From Brachionus rotundiformis (lineage: Eukaryota > Rotifera > Eurotatoria > Ploima > Brachionidae), in assembly GCA_016802295.1 (NCBI GenBank), contig JAESIW010000137.1:1975318-2039317 (forward strand): 64,000 bases of DNA. Direction: 5' to 3'. A program made the position numbers and the translations under genes. This document shows, one piece after another, positions 62,601 to 64,000 of this stretch (its first letter is position 1; each line of letters starts with the position of its first letter). A model generated the notes under the pieces. It was not told the origin of the DNA. It ran no database searches and was given only the letters and a program-made list of their open reading frames with translations.

Positions 62601-63618
62601 TTCTTAAGTAAAATTTAATAATCAAAAATTAATTAGGGATAAATTTGATTTTTTTTTAAAGTAAAGGAGATATATCGAATTCCTCATTGGTTAGCTATGC
62701 TTGTTTTTTCATTGAAAAATTTGTATGAAAATTCTCTCAATTCATTTGTTTTCTGGACGATTAAAACGAATTTAAAAAATCAGATGGAGCCTGATTCATT
62801 AAACAATTATTTACACCAATTTGAACATCTTATCTTTGAAAACGATGATACCAATCAAGCTTCTGAAGAGCTTTATAAAATAGCTTCAAATTCTATCAAT
62901 GAATTTGTCAAAGAAATATTGAGCCCATTTTTTTTGAGTACTTTTTTTGTTGATATAAAAAAATAATTAAATTTATTAATTATTTAAGCATCAATTACTT
63001 CTACAAATGAAATTATTGAAAACGGGACCAAATGTTTTCTAGAAGCTTTTCAGTATCCAATCTGGAATAAACATGTAAAAAGATTTTATATTTTTTTAAT
63101 CTTTAAATTTATAGAAAAGTTTTACATAAGTGATTTAATAAGCTAATTGATAAAATTAAATAACTATTTTAAATAATTGTATTTGATAAAGTAAATTTTG
63201 AAATAAATTTTTTAGATCTTGCCCTAAATGTGATAAGTCCTCAGTTGCTGGTTTTGTCTGATCAAATCTGACCAAACTTAACCCTCGCAATACTTGATAC
63301 ATAATAAAAATATTTCATTTATTTATTTGTTAAATCAAATAAATAATTTTGATTATCTATAGTAAAATCACGATCACTTAAATATTTCATTACAGAATTT
63401 AAAAGCATAAATCATGTGGAGACATGGTCACAATTTGGACATAGTTAAGGTTCATTTTTATTTCATTATTTTTTCTATTTCAAATTTTTCTAGTTTAAGT
63501 TGATTGATATATCTAAAATTAATTTTAATTTTTTGAATAGTTAACGTATCAGCTATTAGATTCTCTGATTGAAGAATTATTTCCAGAGTTGAGTAAAATG
63601 GAAGAGACAAATTTTTAA
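59636..63618 (+). CDS. SNX14: Sorting nexin-14 (TM-PXA-RGS-PX-nexin C)
   Basis: SNX14 is an ER-anchored RGS-PX protein at ER-lipid droplet contacts. Thirteen exons keep phase: 59636-59697, 59752-59820, 59869-60097, 60147-60544, 60597-60807, 60861-60975, 61036-61255, 61305-61371, 61427-62440, 62490-62607, 62662-62937, 62989-63074 and 63541-63618. They give 980 residues (human 946). Two N-terminal membrane helices come first (about 3-20 and 22-38). The PXA domain follows, with YLLPEHILKCRISLELIEEI. The RGS-like helix is SFEEIIENNDLLHVFINYL, an acidic linker comes next, and the PX domain has WCVKRKYDEFYVLDNRLKEF. The nexin-C part has RIPHWLAMLVFSLKNLYENS and the family ending LTYQLLDSLIEELFPELSK. 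The last intron (466 bases) is long. Confidence 0.93.
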
Positions 63619-63856
63619 TGTTCTACTATCAACTCCAAATTTTATAAGAATCAGTGTTTAAAAAAACCAAATTTGATATTTTTAAAATGTTTTTATAACC
63701 CTTTTTTTAACTTTCTTTTTTGTACCTTTTTAAAATAAAATTTTTTATCAAATTCATTTTTATTTCTTCTTCCAGTGGCTTGTAACATGGTCAGAACGGA
63801 AATAACCAGCTTTAAAAATAAAATATTGATTTAAAAAAAATCTTTAGGTGCAAAAA

Positions 63857-64000
63857 ATGGAATCTAAATTATATAATTATGCCAAATGTTCAGTACCGGT
63901 ATTAAATAACACATCACCAAACAATTATACCATAATGTCTGCTCTTTTATCACACATAGACTCACCCTTAGTTTCCTCAAATTCTCTTTTATCTTCTTCA
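63857..64000 (+). CDS. Start of an unidentified gene (cut by window end)
   Basis: An ATG at 63857 opens a frame of 48 codons that is still open at the window edge. It is rich in Ser/Asn/Leu (for example NNTSPNNYTIMSALLSHID). It sits 238 bases after the SNX14 stop, with a T-rich acceptor (ATCTTTAG) ending nine bases before the ATG. Too little is visible to name it. Confidence 0.45.
   Translation, partial: MESKLYNYAKCSVPVLNNTSPNNYTIMSALLSHIDSPLVSSNSLLSSS

Noticed and set aside
1..64000. Bacterial contamination, CRISPR or prophage content
   Set aside because: Genes are intron-bearing and animal-specific throughout, and no regularly spaced repeats or phage-like gene runs are present.

Overview
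This is an AT-rich, gene-dense nuclear window from an animal. Every gene with a clear identity is eukaryotic and most are interrupted by short (about 45-60 base) T-rich introns. The set includes ATR, SNX14, WAVE/SCAR, a rhodopsin-like GPCR, UFSP1, D2HGDH and a C8orf76-like protein, which points to a metazoan. The extreme AT content, tiny introns and jockey/CR1-like LINE scraps are what I would expect of a small invertebrate, with a monogonont rotifer such as Brachionus my best guess. The clade is an inference; 'metazoan' is well supported. All exon models were read by eye by matching reading phase across splice sites.

Layout. Bases 1-7 kb: an ATP-grasp ligase (-, cut by the window edge) diverges from an R-SNARE-like membrane protein (+), then PCMT1 (-) and an unassigned 648-residue coiled-coil protein (+). 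7.1-12.6 kb: a 5'-truncated LINE tail, an orphan class A GPCR (-) and, beyond it, a decayed duplicate of the GPCR's 5' end inside a long gene-free stretch. 12.6-25.1 kb: ATR over 11.4 kb, followed by UFSP1. 25.8-36.8 kb: an unknown small basic protein, RPL5, a second LINE scrap, PP1 catalytic subunit (-), and a 4.3 kb gene-poor stretch. 36.8-41.6 kb: ERH, NOP2/NSUN1 and D2HGDH in one orientation. 41.8-42.0 kb: two tRNA-Lys(TTT) sequences as an inverted pair. 43.5-49.5 kb: WAVE (-), an unknown Ser/Lys-rich protein (-) and a C8orf76-like TPR protein (-). 49.9-55.9 kb: ALG10, MOGS and an AADAC/HSL-type hydrolase (all +). 56.1-56.7 kb: a small secreted cysteine-rich protein (-). 58.3-64 kb: UTP11, SNX14 and the start of one further gene (all +).

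Themes. ALG10 and MOGS sit head-to-tail 132 bases apart: one adds the terminal alpha-1,2-glucose to the N-glycan precursor and the other removes that same glucose. RPL5, NOP2 and UTP11 all serve ribosome assembly. Several closely spaced co-oriented genes carry a T-rich AG splice acceptor 0-14 bases before their ATG, as expected of spliced-leader trans-splicing or very short 5'UTR introns. Two introns appear to use GC-AG rather than GT-AG ends. I found no CRISPR, no bacterial-style operon and no intact mobile element.
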